Assembly: GCA_021780735.1 (NCBI GenBank)
Contig: JAJXYE010000276.1
Span: 1-33,474, forward strand
Reading direction: 5' to 3'
Source: Pseudomonadota bacterium
GTDB taxonomy: Bacteria > Pseudomonadota > Gammaproteobacteria > Xanthomonadales > Rhodanobacteraceae
DNA: 33,474 bases
This document shows positions 1-9,283 of the stretch, piece after piece. Made by a program: the position numbers and the translations under genes. The number at the start of each line of letters is the position of its first letter. Positions within the stretch are counted from its first letter, which is position 1. The notes beneath the pieces were generated by a model that saw only the letters and a program-made list of their open reading frames with translations, did not search any database and had not been told where the DNA came from.

Positions 1-1633
1 GGCTGTCGTCGCGCCGCGCGATGCGATCGGGAAAAGCGTGCGCCAGCAGGTCACCGACCGCGTGACTGTCCGCAACCGCACTGGCCGCGCTGCGCACGTC
101 CAGCCGTCGCCGCCAGCCCTTGCTCGCCTGCTCGATCGCCGCCAGCAGGCCGCTGTCGACCTCGTCGCGTGAGGCGCCACCGCGGCGATCGCGCCATGCC
201 TGCAACGCCGCTACACGCATGCGGAAGTCGTCGTTGCGCGCCTGCGTGCCGCGCAACGGCGAGCGCGCCTCCATCAGCGCCAGCAGGTCGCTGATCAGCG
301 AGCGCTGCTGCACCGGCGCGCGCAGCGCGGCGGCGCCGAGCCGCGGCGTGGCACCGAGTTCAAGCATGTGTCGACCCAGCGCGGTGATACGTCCATCGCC
401 ATCCAGCGCAGCCAATCGGGTCAGCAGTTCGCGTGCCTGCGCCAAGGCACCGGCTGGCGGCGGATCCAGCCAGGTCAGTGCGCAGTGGCTGTCTGCGGTG
501 ATGCCCCAGGCGGCCAGTTCGAGCGCCAGCCCGGATAATTCCGCCTGGGCGATTTCCGCAGCGCGCGCCGGCTCCAGCCGCCTGCTCTGCGGCCACAAGC
601 GATACGCGACGCCGGCCGCGACACGACCGGCGCGACCGGCGCGCTGATCGGCCGAGGCCTGCGAAATGCTGACCGTCTCCAACCGGGTGAAACCGGAGTT
701 CGGGTCGAAGCGCGGCTCGCGGGCGAGGCCGCTGTCGATCACCGCACGAATGCCGGGCAAGGTGATGCTCGATTCGGCCACATTGGTGGCCAGCACGATA
801 CGTCGCGTGCGCCCGGATGGAGTCACGGATTCGGCTGGCGCCAGCGCCAGTTGCTGCTCGGCCAGCGACAGTTCGCCATGCAGCGAGAGCAGTTCCACAT
901 CGCTGCGCTGCGCCAGCGCCTCGCTCAACAGGCTGCGCGCTCGGGCGATCTCGCGGCGACCGGGAAGAAACGCCAGCACGTCACCATCGGTCTCCCGCAA
1001 CGCCTGTTGCGCCACCCGCGCCAGCTGCTGTTCGATGCTTTCCTGGCTGCGCGCCGGCGGATGCTCGATGCGCACCGGGAAGCTGCGCCCGGCGCTGCTG
1101 ATGCGCGGCGCATCCAGCCATGCGGCAATACGCTCACCGTCCAGCGTGGCCGACATCAGCAGCAGGCGCAGCTCCGGTCGCAGCGTGGCCTGTACGTCGA
1201 GCGCCAACGCCAGGCCGAGATCCCCGGCCAGATGGCGCTCGTGGAATTCGTCAAAGATGATGGCGCCGATCCCGCCCAGCTCGGGGTCGGCCTGGATCAG
1301 CCGGGTCAGGATGCCTTCGGTGACCACCTCGATGCGGGTCGCCGCACTTACCCTCGACTCGAACCGGATGCGGTAGCCGACGGTCGCCCCGACGGCCTCG
1401 CCGAGCTGCTCGGCCATGAACTGTGCTGCAGCTCGCGCGGCAATCCGCCGTGGCTCCAGCATCACGATCTTCAGCCCCGCCAGCCAGGGCGCATCGAGCA
1501 AGGCCAGCGGTACCTGGGTGGTCTTGCCGGCGCCGGGCGGCGCCTCCAGCACCAGCCGCGGATGCGCAATCAGCGCCGCGCATATCTGCGGCAGCTGTTC
1601 GGCGATCGGAAAGCTCGGTGTCGATGCGGTCAT
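1..1633 (-). CDS. hrpB: ATP-dependent helicase HrpB (DEAH-box), C-terminus truncated by window start
   Basis: Manual minus-strand translation from ATG at 1633: MTASTPSFPIAEQLPQICAALIAHPRLVLEAPPGAGKTTQVPLALLDAPWLAGLKIVMLEPRRIAARAAAQFMAEQLGEAVGATVGYRIRFES...IIFDEFHERHLAGDLGLALALDVQ...LLMSATLDGERIAAWL...VLATNVAESSITLPGIRAVIDSGLAREPRFD...QRAGRAGR. Walker A (GAGKT), DEFH, SAT and QRAGRAGR motifs are all present. Not in the ORF track because there is no stop codon inside the window. Confidence 0.93.
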   Translation of the reverse strand, partial: MTASTPSFPIAEQLPQICAALIAHPRLVLEAPPGAGKTTQVPLALLDAPWLAGLKIVMLEPRRIAARAAAQFMAEQLGEAVGATVGYRIRFESRVSAATRIEVVTEGILTRLIQADPELGGIGAIIFDEFHERHLAGDLGLALALDVQATLRPELRLLLMSATLDGERIAAWLDAPRISSAGRSFPVRIEHPPARSQESIEQQLARVAQQALRETDGDVLAFLPGRREIARARSLLSEALAQRSDVELLSLHGELSLAEQQLALAPAESVTPSGRTRRIVLATNVAESSITLPGIRAVIDSGLAREPRFDPNSGFTRLETVSISQASADQRAGRAGRVAAGVAYRLWPQSRRLEPARAAEIAQAELSGLALELAAWGITADSHCALTWLDPPPAGALAQARELLTRLAALDGDGRITALGRHMLELGATPRLGAAALRAPVQQRSLISDLLALMEARSPLRGTQARNDDFRMRVAALQAWRDRRGGASRDEVDSGLLAAIEQASKGWRRRLDVRSAASAVADSHAVGDLLAHAFPDRIARRDDS

Positions 1634-1718
1634 CGCCGCGGATGATAACGGCAGCTCCACGCCGGCTGCCCGCCATGCCTGGCTTGCGCCGTCCCTGGCG
1701 CGGAGTCTTCGGGGTCAG

Positions 1719-4343
1719 TCAGGACTTGGCCGGTTGCAGGCACCGGGCCTGCTCCCTTTGCGCCTCGTCGACCCGACCCAGTCGATTGCTGTGCTTGCGT
1801 GCTTCGACGATGACCTGCCAGTTGCGCTGGCACAGGCTGCCGTGACGACTGCCCTGGCGCCACGACTGCATCGCCAGATCCTGCGCATTGGCAAAGTCCG
1901 ACTGCTGCAGCGCGCTCTCGGCATGCTGCTGCAGTTGTTCCGGCCAGCTCGGCGCCGGTGCAGCTGCCTGCGACGGCGCCGGCGGCGGTGGCGGCGGTGG
2001 CGGCAGGGCGACGGCCGCGCTGGTTGCCGTCGGCTTCGGTGCATCGCGCAGCGGCGCCAGCGACTCGAACTTGTTCTGGTAATCCTCGGTGATCTGCTTG
2101 GCATCGGCGCTGCCGCGAATCACCCGCGGCGTGATCAGCACAATCAGCTCGGTGCGGTTGCGGGTGCGGCTGGTGCTTCCGAACAGGCGGCCCAGCCAGG
2201 GAATGCGGTTCAGCCCGGGAACGCCGGTGTCGGTAGTGCCATCAGCCTGCTGGATCAGCCCACCCAGCAGCACGGTCTGGCCGCTCTGCACGGCAACCTC
2301 GGTGGCCAGTGCGCGTTGCTGGATTCTCGGGTTGCCGTTGACCAGCGCCACCGACTTGTCGGCCTGGCTGACTTCCTGGCTGATGTTCATGTAGACCAGG
2401 CCGCCCGGATTCACCCGCGGCTGCACGGTCAGGATCACCCCGGTATTGATGTAGTTGACCTCGCTGTAGCTGGTGGTGCCGCCGATCGCCGCATTCACGC
2501 TGGTGGTGTTGACCGGGATCTTGTCGCCCACCTCGAACTTGGCGGTATGGTTGTTCATCACCACCATCGATGGCGCCGACAGGGTCTTGGTATTGCCGTT
2601 GGTCTCCATCGCATTCACCGCAACCTGCAGGTTGTTGTTGAGGAAGGAGTAGAAGAACGGCTGTCCGCCAAAGGTATTGCCGCCCTGGCCCAGCGCGATC
2701 TGCCGTTGGTTGGACGGGTTTCCGGGCGTAATGCTGCCGTCGCTGTTGGTGGTGCTGCCGGCCAGACCCTGCAGATACCACTGCACGCCGAACTGGAACT
2801 CGCCGGTGAGGTTGACCTCGAGAATGCGTGTCTCGATCTGCACCTGCAACGGCACGGTGTCGAGCTTGTGGATCGCGGACTTGATCTCCTCCCACTGCGA
2901 GGGTCGCGCGCGCACCAGCAACTGGTTGTTGCTGTCCACCGAGCTGATCTTCACGCTGCCATCGCTGGAGCTGTATTCCTGGTCGCTTGACCCGCTGCCG
3001 CTCTGGCTGATGCCGCCAAAGGTGGAGGAGGTGCCGCCGCCAGCCAGGCTGCTGCCACTGCTGCCATCGCGGCTGTCGGTGCCGCTGCTCAAACCACTGT
3101 TCGTGCTGCTGCCCAGTCCGCCCATGCCGGTCGTGCTGCCCGAACTGCCTGAACTTCCGAAGCTGCCGGCGGTGCTGCCCATGCTGTTGGCGCTGGCATT
3201 GTCGGCGCTGCCGAGCGTTCCCGAGCTCAGCCCCGGGCCGACCTTGCCGCCATTGTCGCCGCCGCTGCCGGCGCCGTTGGTGTAGATCTGCGCCAGGTAC
3301 TTGGCCAGATCCGACGCCTTGATGTTGCGCACGTCGTAGACGAACAGCTGCGGCTCGTTGCCGCCGCCGCGGTCGATCCGGGTAATCCAGTCACCAACTT
3401 CCTGCAGGTACTCGGGCTGGGTACTGATCACCACCAGCGCGTTGGTGCGCTCGATCGGGATGAAGCGCAGCATGCCGGCCAGCGGCGTGTCGCCATGCAC
3501 GCCGAACATGCCGTCCAGCTTGGGCATCAACTCGCCGACGTTTGCATACTGCAGGTTGAATACGCCGACCGACATGCCGCGCAGCCAGTCGACGTCAAAG
3601 GTATGCACCATGCTCTGGTAATTGGCCAGCTCCTCCGGCGTACCCGCCATCACCAGCAGGTTGCGCGCCGGGTCGACCAGCAGCACGGCATCCTTGCGCG
3701 CAAACGGCTTGATCAGCTTCTGCATCTCGGTGGCCGAGATGAAGCGCAACGGAAACAGCCGCGCCTGCAGCCCGCCGGCCGGCGCGGCCGCGCCGAGACT
3801 GGGCACAAGGTTGCCCGCCACGGCGTCCTTGTCCGGCATCACCACATAACCACCGCTGCCCTTGACCAGCGCGTTGTGCGTCCAGGAAAGCAAGGTCTCC
3901 AGGATCGGCAGCGCCTGGCTGGCGTCGACCGGCTCGGAGGTGGAGAAGGAGATATTGCCCTGCACGCCGGGCACGATGGTGTAGTTCTGCTTGAGCAGGT
4001 CGCCGAGGATCGCCTTGACCACCGCCTGCACTGGCTGGTTCTCGAAATTGAACGTCACCGCACCGCTGCCCTTGGCCGCTGGCCGCGGCTTGGCCAGCGC
4101 GGTGGGGCGGATGAAGTGGCCGCTGCCGCTGCTGATCTCGGCGTTGGCCGGCGCCGCACCGGCGTTGTCGATGTCATTGTTCAACGGCAACGGCGCCGGC
4201 ACCGGATCGTGCGTACCGGCCATCGCCTCGCGCTGCAGGGCACCGTTGTCGTGCGGCTTGGGCATGCTGGCGCAGCCGACAAGGCACACGGCCGTGGCCA
4301 GGGTGGCGGTGCGCAGAACGCGCTGGGTAAGGATGCGGAACAT
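1719..4343 (-). CDS. gspD: Type II secretion system secretin GspD (XpsD-like), with a Ser/Gly-rich insert and a Pro-rich linker plus C-terminal extension
   Basis: 874 aa; signal/lipobox-like N-terminus (LVGCASM); N-domains; secretin core (VPLQVQIETRILEVNLTGEFQFGVQW, VNTGVILTVQPRVNPGGLVYMNISQEVS, VQSGQTVLLGGLIQQ, GVPGLNRIPWLGRLFGSTSRTRNRTELIVLITPRVI); last gene of the xps-order operon. Confidence 0.97.
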   Translation of the reverse strand: MFRILTQRVLRTATLATAVCLVGCASMPKPHDNGALQREAMAGTHDPVPAPLPLNNDIDNAGAAPANAEISSGSGHFIRPTALAKPRPAAKGSGAVTFNFENQPVQAVVKAILGDLLKQNYTIVPGVQGNISFSTSEPVDASQALPILETLLSWTHNALVKGSGGYVVMPDKDAVAGNLVPSLGAAAPAGGLQARLFPLRFISATEMQKLIKPFARKDAVLLVDPARNLLVMAGTPEELANYQSMVHTFDVDWLRGMSVGVFNLQYANVGELMPKLDGMFGVHGDTPLAGMLRFIPIERTNALVVISTQPEYLQEVGDWITRIDRGGGNEPQLFVYDVRNIKASDLAKYLAQIYTNGAGSGGDNGGKVGPGLSSGTLGSADNASANSMGSTAGSFGSSGSSGSTTGMGGLGSSTNSGLSSGTDSRDGSSGSSLAGGGTSSTFGGISQSGSGSSDQEYSSSDGSVKISSVDSNNQLLVRARPSQWEEIKSAIHKLDTVPLQVQIETRILEVNLTGEFQFGVQWYLQGLAGSTTNSDGSITPGNPSNQRQIALGQGGNTFGGQPFFYSFLNNNLQVAVNAMETNGNTKTLSAPSMVVMNNHTAKFEVGDKIPVNTTSVNAAIGGTTSYSEVNYINTGVILTVQPRVNPGGLVYMNISQEVSQADKSVALVNGNPRIQQRALATEVAVQSGQTVLLGGLIQQADGTTDTGVPGLNRIPWLGRLFGSTSRTRNRTELIVLITPRVIRGSADAKQITEDYQNKFESLAPLRDAPKPTATSAAVALPPPPPPPPAPSQAAAPAPSWPEQLQQHAESALQQSDFANAQDLAMQSWRQGSRHGSLCQRNWQVIVEARKHSNRLGRVDEAQREQARCLQPAKS

Positions 4344-4346
4344 GGA

Positions 4347-5054
4347 TCAACGTACTCCTTCGTGGGCCGCGGCGGCGCGAGCGGCTCGACGTTGCTGGAT
4401 GCTGCGGCGAATCCGTTCGATCGCGGATTCCTGGGGATGGTCCAGCTGCGGCTGCGTGCCTGGTTGCCAGGCGGGGCGGGCGGGCGGGCGCCTGCCTGGC
4501 GCATCCTGCTGCACGCGCATGGTGGCATCACCGGCTGGTGCGGCTTTCGTATCCGCGCCCGGCTTGAGCGGGTCGATCGGCGCACCGGCTGGCAGCTTCA
4601 ATTCCGTGCGACCGGCGGCGGAATCGAACAGCGCCGAGCGCGGGTGCACCTCGACCAGGGTCACGTTGCTGCCCTGCAGCGTCTCGCCTTCGCGCAGGCG
4701 GATCTCGCGATCGCCATTCTTGTCGTGCAACAAGGCCATGCGCATGCGCGGGGTAAGGATGATTCCGGTCAGCTGGAGATCGCCGAGGTCGCTGCCACCA
4801 TCGGCAGCCAGCGCCGTCGGCTTGCGGTCGGGGTTGAACAGCGGCTTCTGCCAGACCAGCATGAACTGCTGCAGCGGCAAGGCCCGCGGCAGATCGGCCG
4901 CGCTGCCCACCGGCGGCAGAGGTGCCAGTGCGCGGGGTTTGCCCCAATGCGCATGGCGACCCAGCCCACCCAGCAGGAGCAGCAGCACGATGCCCAGGGT
5001 CGCGGCGATGCCACCGAGCCAGGGGCTCAGTCGGCGCTGATGCGCGGCATTCAT
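4347..5054 (-). CDS. gspN: Type II secretion protein GspN/XpsN (GspC-like inner-membrane protein with HR-like domain)
   Basis: 235 aa; single N-terminal TM helix; FMLVWQKPLFNPDRKP...LQLTGIILTPRMRMALLHDKNGDREIRLREGETLQG resembles the GspC homology region; position between gspM and gspD as in xps clusters; 4-bp overlap with gspM. Confidence 0.78.
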   Translation of the reverse strand: MNAAHQRRLSPWLGGIAATLGIVLLLLLGGLGRHAHWGKPRALAPLPPVGSAADLPRALPLQQFMLVWQKPLFNPDRKPTALAADGGSDLGDLQLTGIILTPRMRMALLHDKNGDREIRLREGETLQGSNVTLVEVHPRSALFDSAAGRTELKLPAGAPIDPLKPGADTKAAPAGDATMRVQQDAPGRRPPARPAWQPGTQPQLDHPQESAIERIRRSIQQRRAARAAAAHEGVR

Positions 5055-5689
5055 GGCGCCGCTCCGGCAGCCGCAGCGGGCCGCACGGGCGCGCCACGTG
5101 CCGGTCGCACGTAGCCGGAAAGCGTGAACTGCACTTCCAGCGGAGCGGCGTGACTCTTTTGCGCCGCGACCGGATTGCGGTAGATGCTGAGGTCATCGAT
5201 GAACAGGTAAGGCGTACCCTGCTCCAGCGCCTGCATCACCGCGGCCAGCGGCTCGATGTCGCAACTCAGGCTGATGCTGACGGCGGCCTTGCGATACGGC
5301 TCGCCGGCACTGGTGGGTGGCGGCGGCAGCGGCATCTTCTGGCTCACCACGCAACGGCCACCGCGGGTGCTGCGGCCGACCACATCGACCACCCGCTGCA
5401 TCAGGTCGGCGGCCGCGCTGTTCGGATCGTCCGCCGGCAGAAACGCGTCGCTGGCGGCCTGACCGGCGCCGAGGGCATTGATTCGGGTCTGCAGCGCCGG
5501 CTTCTCGGCAATCGCTGCGGCATAGCGGCTGTGCGTATCGCGCAAATCGGCCATCTCGCTGCGAATCTGCTTCAGTGGCGCCACGAACCACCAGTGCAGC
5601 AACAGCAAATACGCCAGCAGCAGGGCCAGCAGCAACAACACGATCGCCGCAATGCGGCTTTCACGTGGCTTGAGCGCGCTCATCTTCAT
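5051..5689 (-). CDS. gspM: Type II secretion system protein GspM
   Basis: 212 aa; short cytoplasmic N-terminus followed by one TM (IAAIVLLLLALLLAYLLLLHWWFVAPL); position L-M-N; ATGA overlap with gspL. Confidence 0.85.
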   Translation of the reverse strand: MKMSALKPRESRIAAIVLLLLALLLAYLLLLHWWFVAPLKQIRSEMADLRDTHSRYAAAIAEKPALQTRINALGAGQAASDAFLPADDPNSAAADLMQRVVDVVGRSTRGGRCVVSQKMPLPPPPTSAGEPYRKAAVSISLSCDIEPLAAVMQALEQGTPYLFIDDLSIYRNPVAAQKSHAAPLEVQFTLSGYVRPARGAPVRPAAAAGAAP

Positions 5690-6846
5690 GGCGCACCCGC
5701 CGCAGCATCGGCGGCCGCCTTCGGTCGGCTGGAAGCGGGCTCACGCACCTTGGCGGTCAGGTAGAAACGCTCCTTGCCGGTCGCCGGATCGGGCTGGATG
5801 CTGCCCTGGAATCCGGCATCGGTCAGGACTTGGGAATCCTTCAGGGCGTCGAGCAGCTTCGCCGCCTGCTGGCTCTGTCCCTGCATGCCGATCTGACCGG
5901 TGTTGTCGACACTGAAACGTTCCAGCCAGGTGCTGTCGGGCAGGCGCGCGGTGGCGTCCTGCAACAGGCTGAGCATGCTGACCGTGTCCTTCTTGCGCTT
6001 GGCCAGGAAGCCGGCAGCGCCGGCGTTGTCCTGCAATTGCTGGCGCAGCGTGGCGACCTGCTGCGCCTCGCCACGCATGCTCTCGACCTCGGCCTGCATC
6101 TGCTGCAGCACTACCCGGCGGTTGTGCAGCCACTCGCCACACACCAGCAGCAGCAACAGGACGCAGGCCGCGCCCAGCGCCAGGTTGAGTCGCCGCCGCG
6201 GATGCGCGCGGCGCGGCGTCTGTTCGGCGGGCAGCAGATTGACGCCGAGCCGGTCGTCGGCCTGTGCCACATCCACCGCGTCGATCGTGATGCCCTGGGC
6301 ACGCAGTCGCGCCAGCAGCGGATCGAGAGTATGGCGCATGACCGCAACCAGTTCCACCTGGAAACGACCGGCCACCGCGGTCACGGGCAGCTCGCGCGCG
6401 GCGTAATACACCTGGGCAACGTTGAACGGAGTCTGTCGATCCATCTCGAACGCGACCACCTGCAGCAGGTTGTCGCGCGCGGCCAGCGGCAGCAACAGGT
6501 TGCGCCGCAGCACCGTCGTCGACGGCAGCAGCAAGGCCAGGCGCAGATCCTCGCGATCGACCCGCTGCAGCGCGGCATTCAACACCAGCGGACGTGCCTC
6601 GTCGGGATTCTCCTCCCAACTGGCCAGCGGCTCGGCCCGACCAGCATGACGCAGGATCCACTGCGTACCGCCGACCTGCAACAGGTACCAGTCGGCCCCG
6701 GTGCTGAACCAGCCGCGCCAGCGCTGCGGCAGCAATTGCCGCAATTCACCGCCCCACCAGGTCAGGAATGCCGGCAACGGCGAAGCCCGCCAGCCGCGGC
6801 GTACGCGATCCATCCACGGCCGCAGTGACTGCATTGCCGTACTCAT
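5686..6846 (-). CDS. gspL: Type II secretion system protein GspL (PilM/PilN-like)
   Basis: Start trimmed to MSTAMQSLRPWMDRV at 6846, which overlaps the gspK stop by 4 bp (ATGA); cytoplasmic ATPase-like domain plus TM (LNLALGAACVLLLLLVCGEWLHNRRVVLQQMQAEV) plus PilN-like periplasmic domain. Confidence 0.85.
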   Translation of the reverse strand: MSTAMQSLRPWMDRVRRGWRASPLPAFLTWWGGELRQLLPQRWRGWFSTGADWYLLQVGGTQWILRHAGRAEPLASWEENPDEARPLVLNAALQRVDREDLRLALLLPSTTVLRRNLLLPLAARDNLLQVVAFEMDRQTPFNVAQVYYAARELPVTAVAGRFQVELVAVMRHTLDPLLARLRAQGITIDAVDVAQADDRLGVNLLPAEQTPRRAHPRRRLNLALGAACVLLLLLVCGEWLHNRRVVLQQMQAEVESMRGEAQQVATLRQQLQDNAGAAGFLAKRKKDTVSMLSLLQDATARLPDSTWLERFSVDNTGQIGMQGQSQQAAKLLDALKDSQVLTDAGFQGSIQPDPATGKERFYLTAKVREPASSRPKAAADAAAGAP

Positions 6847-7715
6847 TCCCGATCTCCCTCCTGCCAACGCAACACGGTGTAAGGCTGCACGCCACCCATG
6901 CCGGGCTGCACGCGAACCGTGGCGCGCACCACGGCGCGCGTACCGTCGGCCAACGTGGCCACGGACTCGATACTATGCGTTGTTCCGTTGTTGAGAGCCA
7001 TACTCGGGTCGTTCGCATTCCTCAGCCGTGCGGCGCGGATCTCCTGCAGTCGTTGCGCGGTCATCCCCGGAATCGCCTGCAACGCCAGCGGTGGAGCGGT
7101 GTTCGGGTCGGGGCTGGTGTTGCCGGCCCAGATCGTCAGCACCGGTGCCACGCGCCGGTACAGGCCCGGCGTCACGCCGAGCACCATCTGCAGTTCCTGC
7201 ACCGTGGCGAAGGGCCCGTTGCGCGGGCCGTACGAGCGACCGGCCGCGGCATACATGGCGCGCTGGCTGTCACCCTCGCCGGATACCGTCGGTGCGTTGC
7301 GCCAGTCGACCACGCGACTGGCCACCAGGCTGGCCTGCGCCGGCGCCAGACCCGCCACATGAAACAGCTGCTGCAGCACCTCGGGCGTGTCGCTATTGAG
7401 ATCGACCTTGCCGCCTTCATCGATGGCATGAATCACCACCGTGGCCTGGTCGTACTTGAAGGCGTAGGCGCGACCATCACCGATCCAGCGCTGCTTCATC
7501 TGCGGATCCTGCAGACCGTAGATCGCCCGCATCAGGCCCGCCTCGGCGGCGTAGTGGGCCTGGGTCTGCGCAAACTGGTAGCGCGCCTGCAAGCCCTCGG
7601 TGCGGGCCAGCGCGGCGTAACCGCCGAGCATGATCGCCAACAGCGTGCACGCCCACAGCACCAGCAACAACGCGACTCCGCGTTGACGGCTGCGGCCTGG
7701 CAACGGACGCCTCAT
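6843..7715 (-). CDS. gspK: Type II secretion minor pseudopilin GspK
   Basis: Start trimmed to MRRPLPGRSRQRGVALLLVLWACTLLAIMLGG at 7715; AEAGLMRAIYGL, VDLNSDTPEVLQQLFHVAGL (GspK helix-hairpin-helix like), ATG/TGA overlap with gspJ. Confidence 0.9.
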   Translation of the reverse strand: MRRPLPGRSRQRGVALLLVLWACTLLAIMLGGYAALARTEGLQARYQFAQTQAHYAAEAGLMRAIYGLQDPQMKQRWIGDGRAYAFKYDQATVVIHAIDEGGKVDLNSDTPEVLQQLFHVAGLAPAQASLVASRVVDWRNAPTVSGEGDSQRAMYAAAGRSYGPRNGPFATVQELQMVLGVTPGLYRRVAPVLTIWAGNTSPDPNTAPPLALQAIPGMTAQRLQEIRAARLRNANDPSMALNNGTTHSIESVATLADGTRAVVRATVRVQPGMGGVQPYTVLRWQEGDRE

Positions 7716-8371
7716 CGCGGCTGCCCCCCTTGCAGCCCACCTTGCCCGAAGCCATACACCAGCGGCGGACGTGTCCGCAGCGCCACTTCGAACAACGGCC
7801 AGTCGCCCTGACCAATGGTCTGCAACTGGATCCGCACCAGCTGTGGCAGCACCCGGCCGTCGGCCCAGGTGGCCATCCACGGCAGGTTCGTGCCATGGGC
7901 ATCGACACCGCGATAGCTGAAGCTGCCTTGCCGGATGTGGTCGAACAGGATCTGCGGGTCACCCAGGGGCTGCGGTGGCTGGCCGTCGGGCGGCAGCAAC
8001 GCCAGGCTCAGTTCCAGCCGCTGGCCGCCGCTGCCATCGTCGACCAGTTGCAGTTGTTGCAACTGCGGCCCCAGCTTGCCGAGGTAGCCGGGCAGCGGCG
8101 CCACATAGCGCATCTCGTGCGCACTGCCCTGGAAATAGATCGGCTCGCCCTGATCGGTGTGTCCGATCGGTTCGATCAGGCTCTGCGCCAGTTCGCGGCG
8201 CAGGAAATCCTGTGCCGCGCGGGTCTGGTCGATCCGCTCGATCATGGCCGTGCCCGAGCTGATGCTGTGGCTGGCCGTGCGCACACCGGAGTACACGCCA
8301 ACCAGCAACAGCGCCAATAGCACCAGGGCGGCCAATACTTCCAGCAAGGTGAAGCCGGCGGCGCGCTTCAT
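7712..8371 (-). CDS. gspJ: Type II secretion minor pseudopilin GspJ
   Basis: 219 aa; prepilin motif AAGFTLLEVLAALVLLALLLVGVYSG; operon position I-J-K. Confidence 0.92.
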   Translation of the reverse strand: MKRAAGFTLLEVLAALVLLALLLVGVYSGVRTASHSISSGTAMIERIDQTRAAQDFLRRELAQSLIEPIGHTDQGEPIYFQGSAHEMRYVAPLPGYLGKLGPQLQQLQLVDDGSGGQRLELSLALLPPDGQPPQPLGDPQILFDHIRQGSFSYRGVDAHGTNLPWMATWADGRVLPQLVRIQLQTIGQGDWPLFEVALRTRPPLVYGFGQGGLQGGQPR

Positions 8372-8826
8372 GGCTGCGCCTGCAGGCTGCCGGGATTGAG
8401 TCCGTCAGGCGAGCGACTGGCCAGGCGCAGGGTACGGAAATGCGCCGAACGCGGATGCCCTGGCGGGCCCCACATGACGTCCAGATCCAGCTGATAGAGC
8501 TGCAGCGGCGTATTCGGGCTGGTCGTCGTGGTGGGACTCCACGGGGTCACGTTGAGCTGCCAGCGAAAGCGCTGGTCGAACCTGCCCGACGTGCTGCCCG
8601 GCTTGATCGGCGTGGTGACGAAGGCGGTGTCGAGCAGGCTGCGCGCATACAGCGCCGCCTCGCTGTGCGCCGCCGCGTTCTGACTGAGGCTGATCGACGC
8701 CCCGGCCACCTTCATCAGCGCAGTGAAGGCGATCGCCAGCAGCATGATCGCGGCGATGACCTCGAGCAGGCTGAAGCCATGCTGGGTTGATCGGGGAATC
8801 CCACAAGGGGACTTCCGCGCTTTCAT
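8368..8826 (-). CDS. gspI: Type II secretion minor pseudopilin GspI
   Basis: 152 aa; prepilin motif QHGFSLLEVIAAIMLLAIAFTALM; operon position. Confidence 0.9.
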   Translation of the reverse strand: MKARKSPCGIPRSTQHGFSLLEVIAAIMLLAIAFTALMKVAGASISLSQNAAAHSEAALYARSLLDTAFVTTPIKPGSTSGRFDQRFRWQLNVTPWSPTTTTSPNTPLQLYQLDLDVMWGPPGHPRSAHFRTLRLASRSPDGLNPGSLQAQP

Positions 8827-9281
8827 CGCGCCGCCACCGTGTCGACCACGCGCACCTCACCGGTCAGCCACGACACGTTGACATGCCACTGGCGCTTGCC
8901 GCTCTGCAAGGTGATGCGCCCGCCGGTGGAGCTGCCGTCGGGGAAGAAGCGGATACGACCGGTGTGGTCGTTGGGCTGGTCTTCCCTGGCACTGGTGATG
9001 CTCACGCGCATGCCTTTGGGCAGACGCACCTCCTGCTGTTTCACGTTGCGATAGCTGTTGGCGCGGGTGTCCACGTCGAAGTTCTGTTCCTTGCCGCGCA
9101 CGATCGCCTGCGCCCGGGTTGCGCGCAGCGCGCCGGCCAGCTCGCTGCTGGCCGCGCGCACGCGGGCGCTGGCCAGGCCCTGGGTCACCGAGATCGATAC
9201 GGCAGCCGCGGCGATCCCGACCAGCAGGATCACCGCCAGCATTTCCAGCAAGGTGAAGCCCTTGGCGCGCGCAGCCGTCAT
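8823..9281 (-). CDS. gspH: Type II secretion minor pseudopilin GspH
   Basis: Start trimmed to MTAARAKGFTLLEMLAVILLVGIAAAAVSISVTQG at 9281; prepilin motif; GspH-like domain. Confidence 0.9.
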   Translation of the reverse strand: MTAARAKGFTLLEMLAVILLVGIAAAAVSISVTQGLASARVRAASSELAGALRATRAQAIVRGKEQNFDVDTRANSYRNVKQQEVRLPKGMRVSITSAREDQPNDHTGRIRFFPDGSSTGGRITLQSGKRQWHVNVSWLTGEVRVVDTVAAR

Positions 9282-9283
9282 CC

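Noticed and set aside
1251-1676. 141-aa minus ORF and other ORFs over 120-1680
   Set aside because: Out of frame with the real HrpB helicase frame, which is open through the window edge and carries all helicase motifs.
1705-1720. GGGGTCAG-like core next to the gspD stop codon
   Set aside because: Only the 8-nt core matches the island motif (GGGGTCAGTCAGG, not GGGGTCAGGTCT); chance occurrence is likely.
1416-5114. Plus-strand ORFs of 524 and 539 aa (1416-2990, 3495-5114)
   Set aside because: Antisense to gspD/gspN; no domain signatures; GC-skewed composition.
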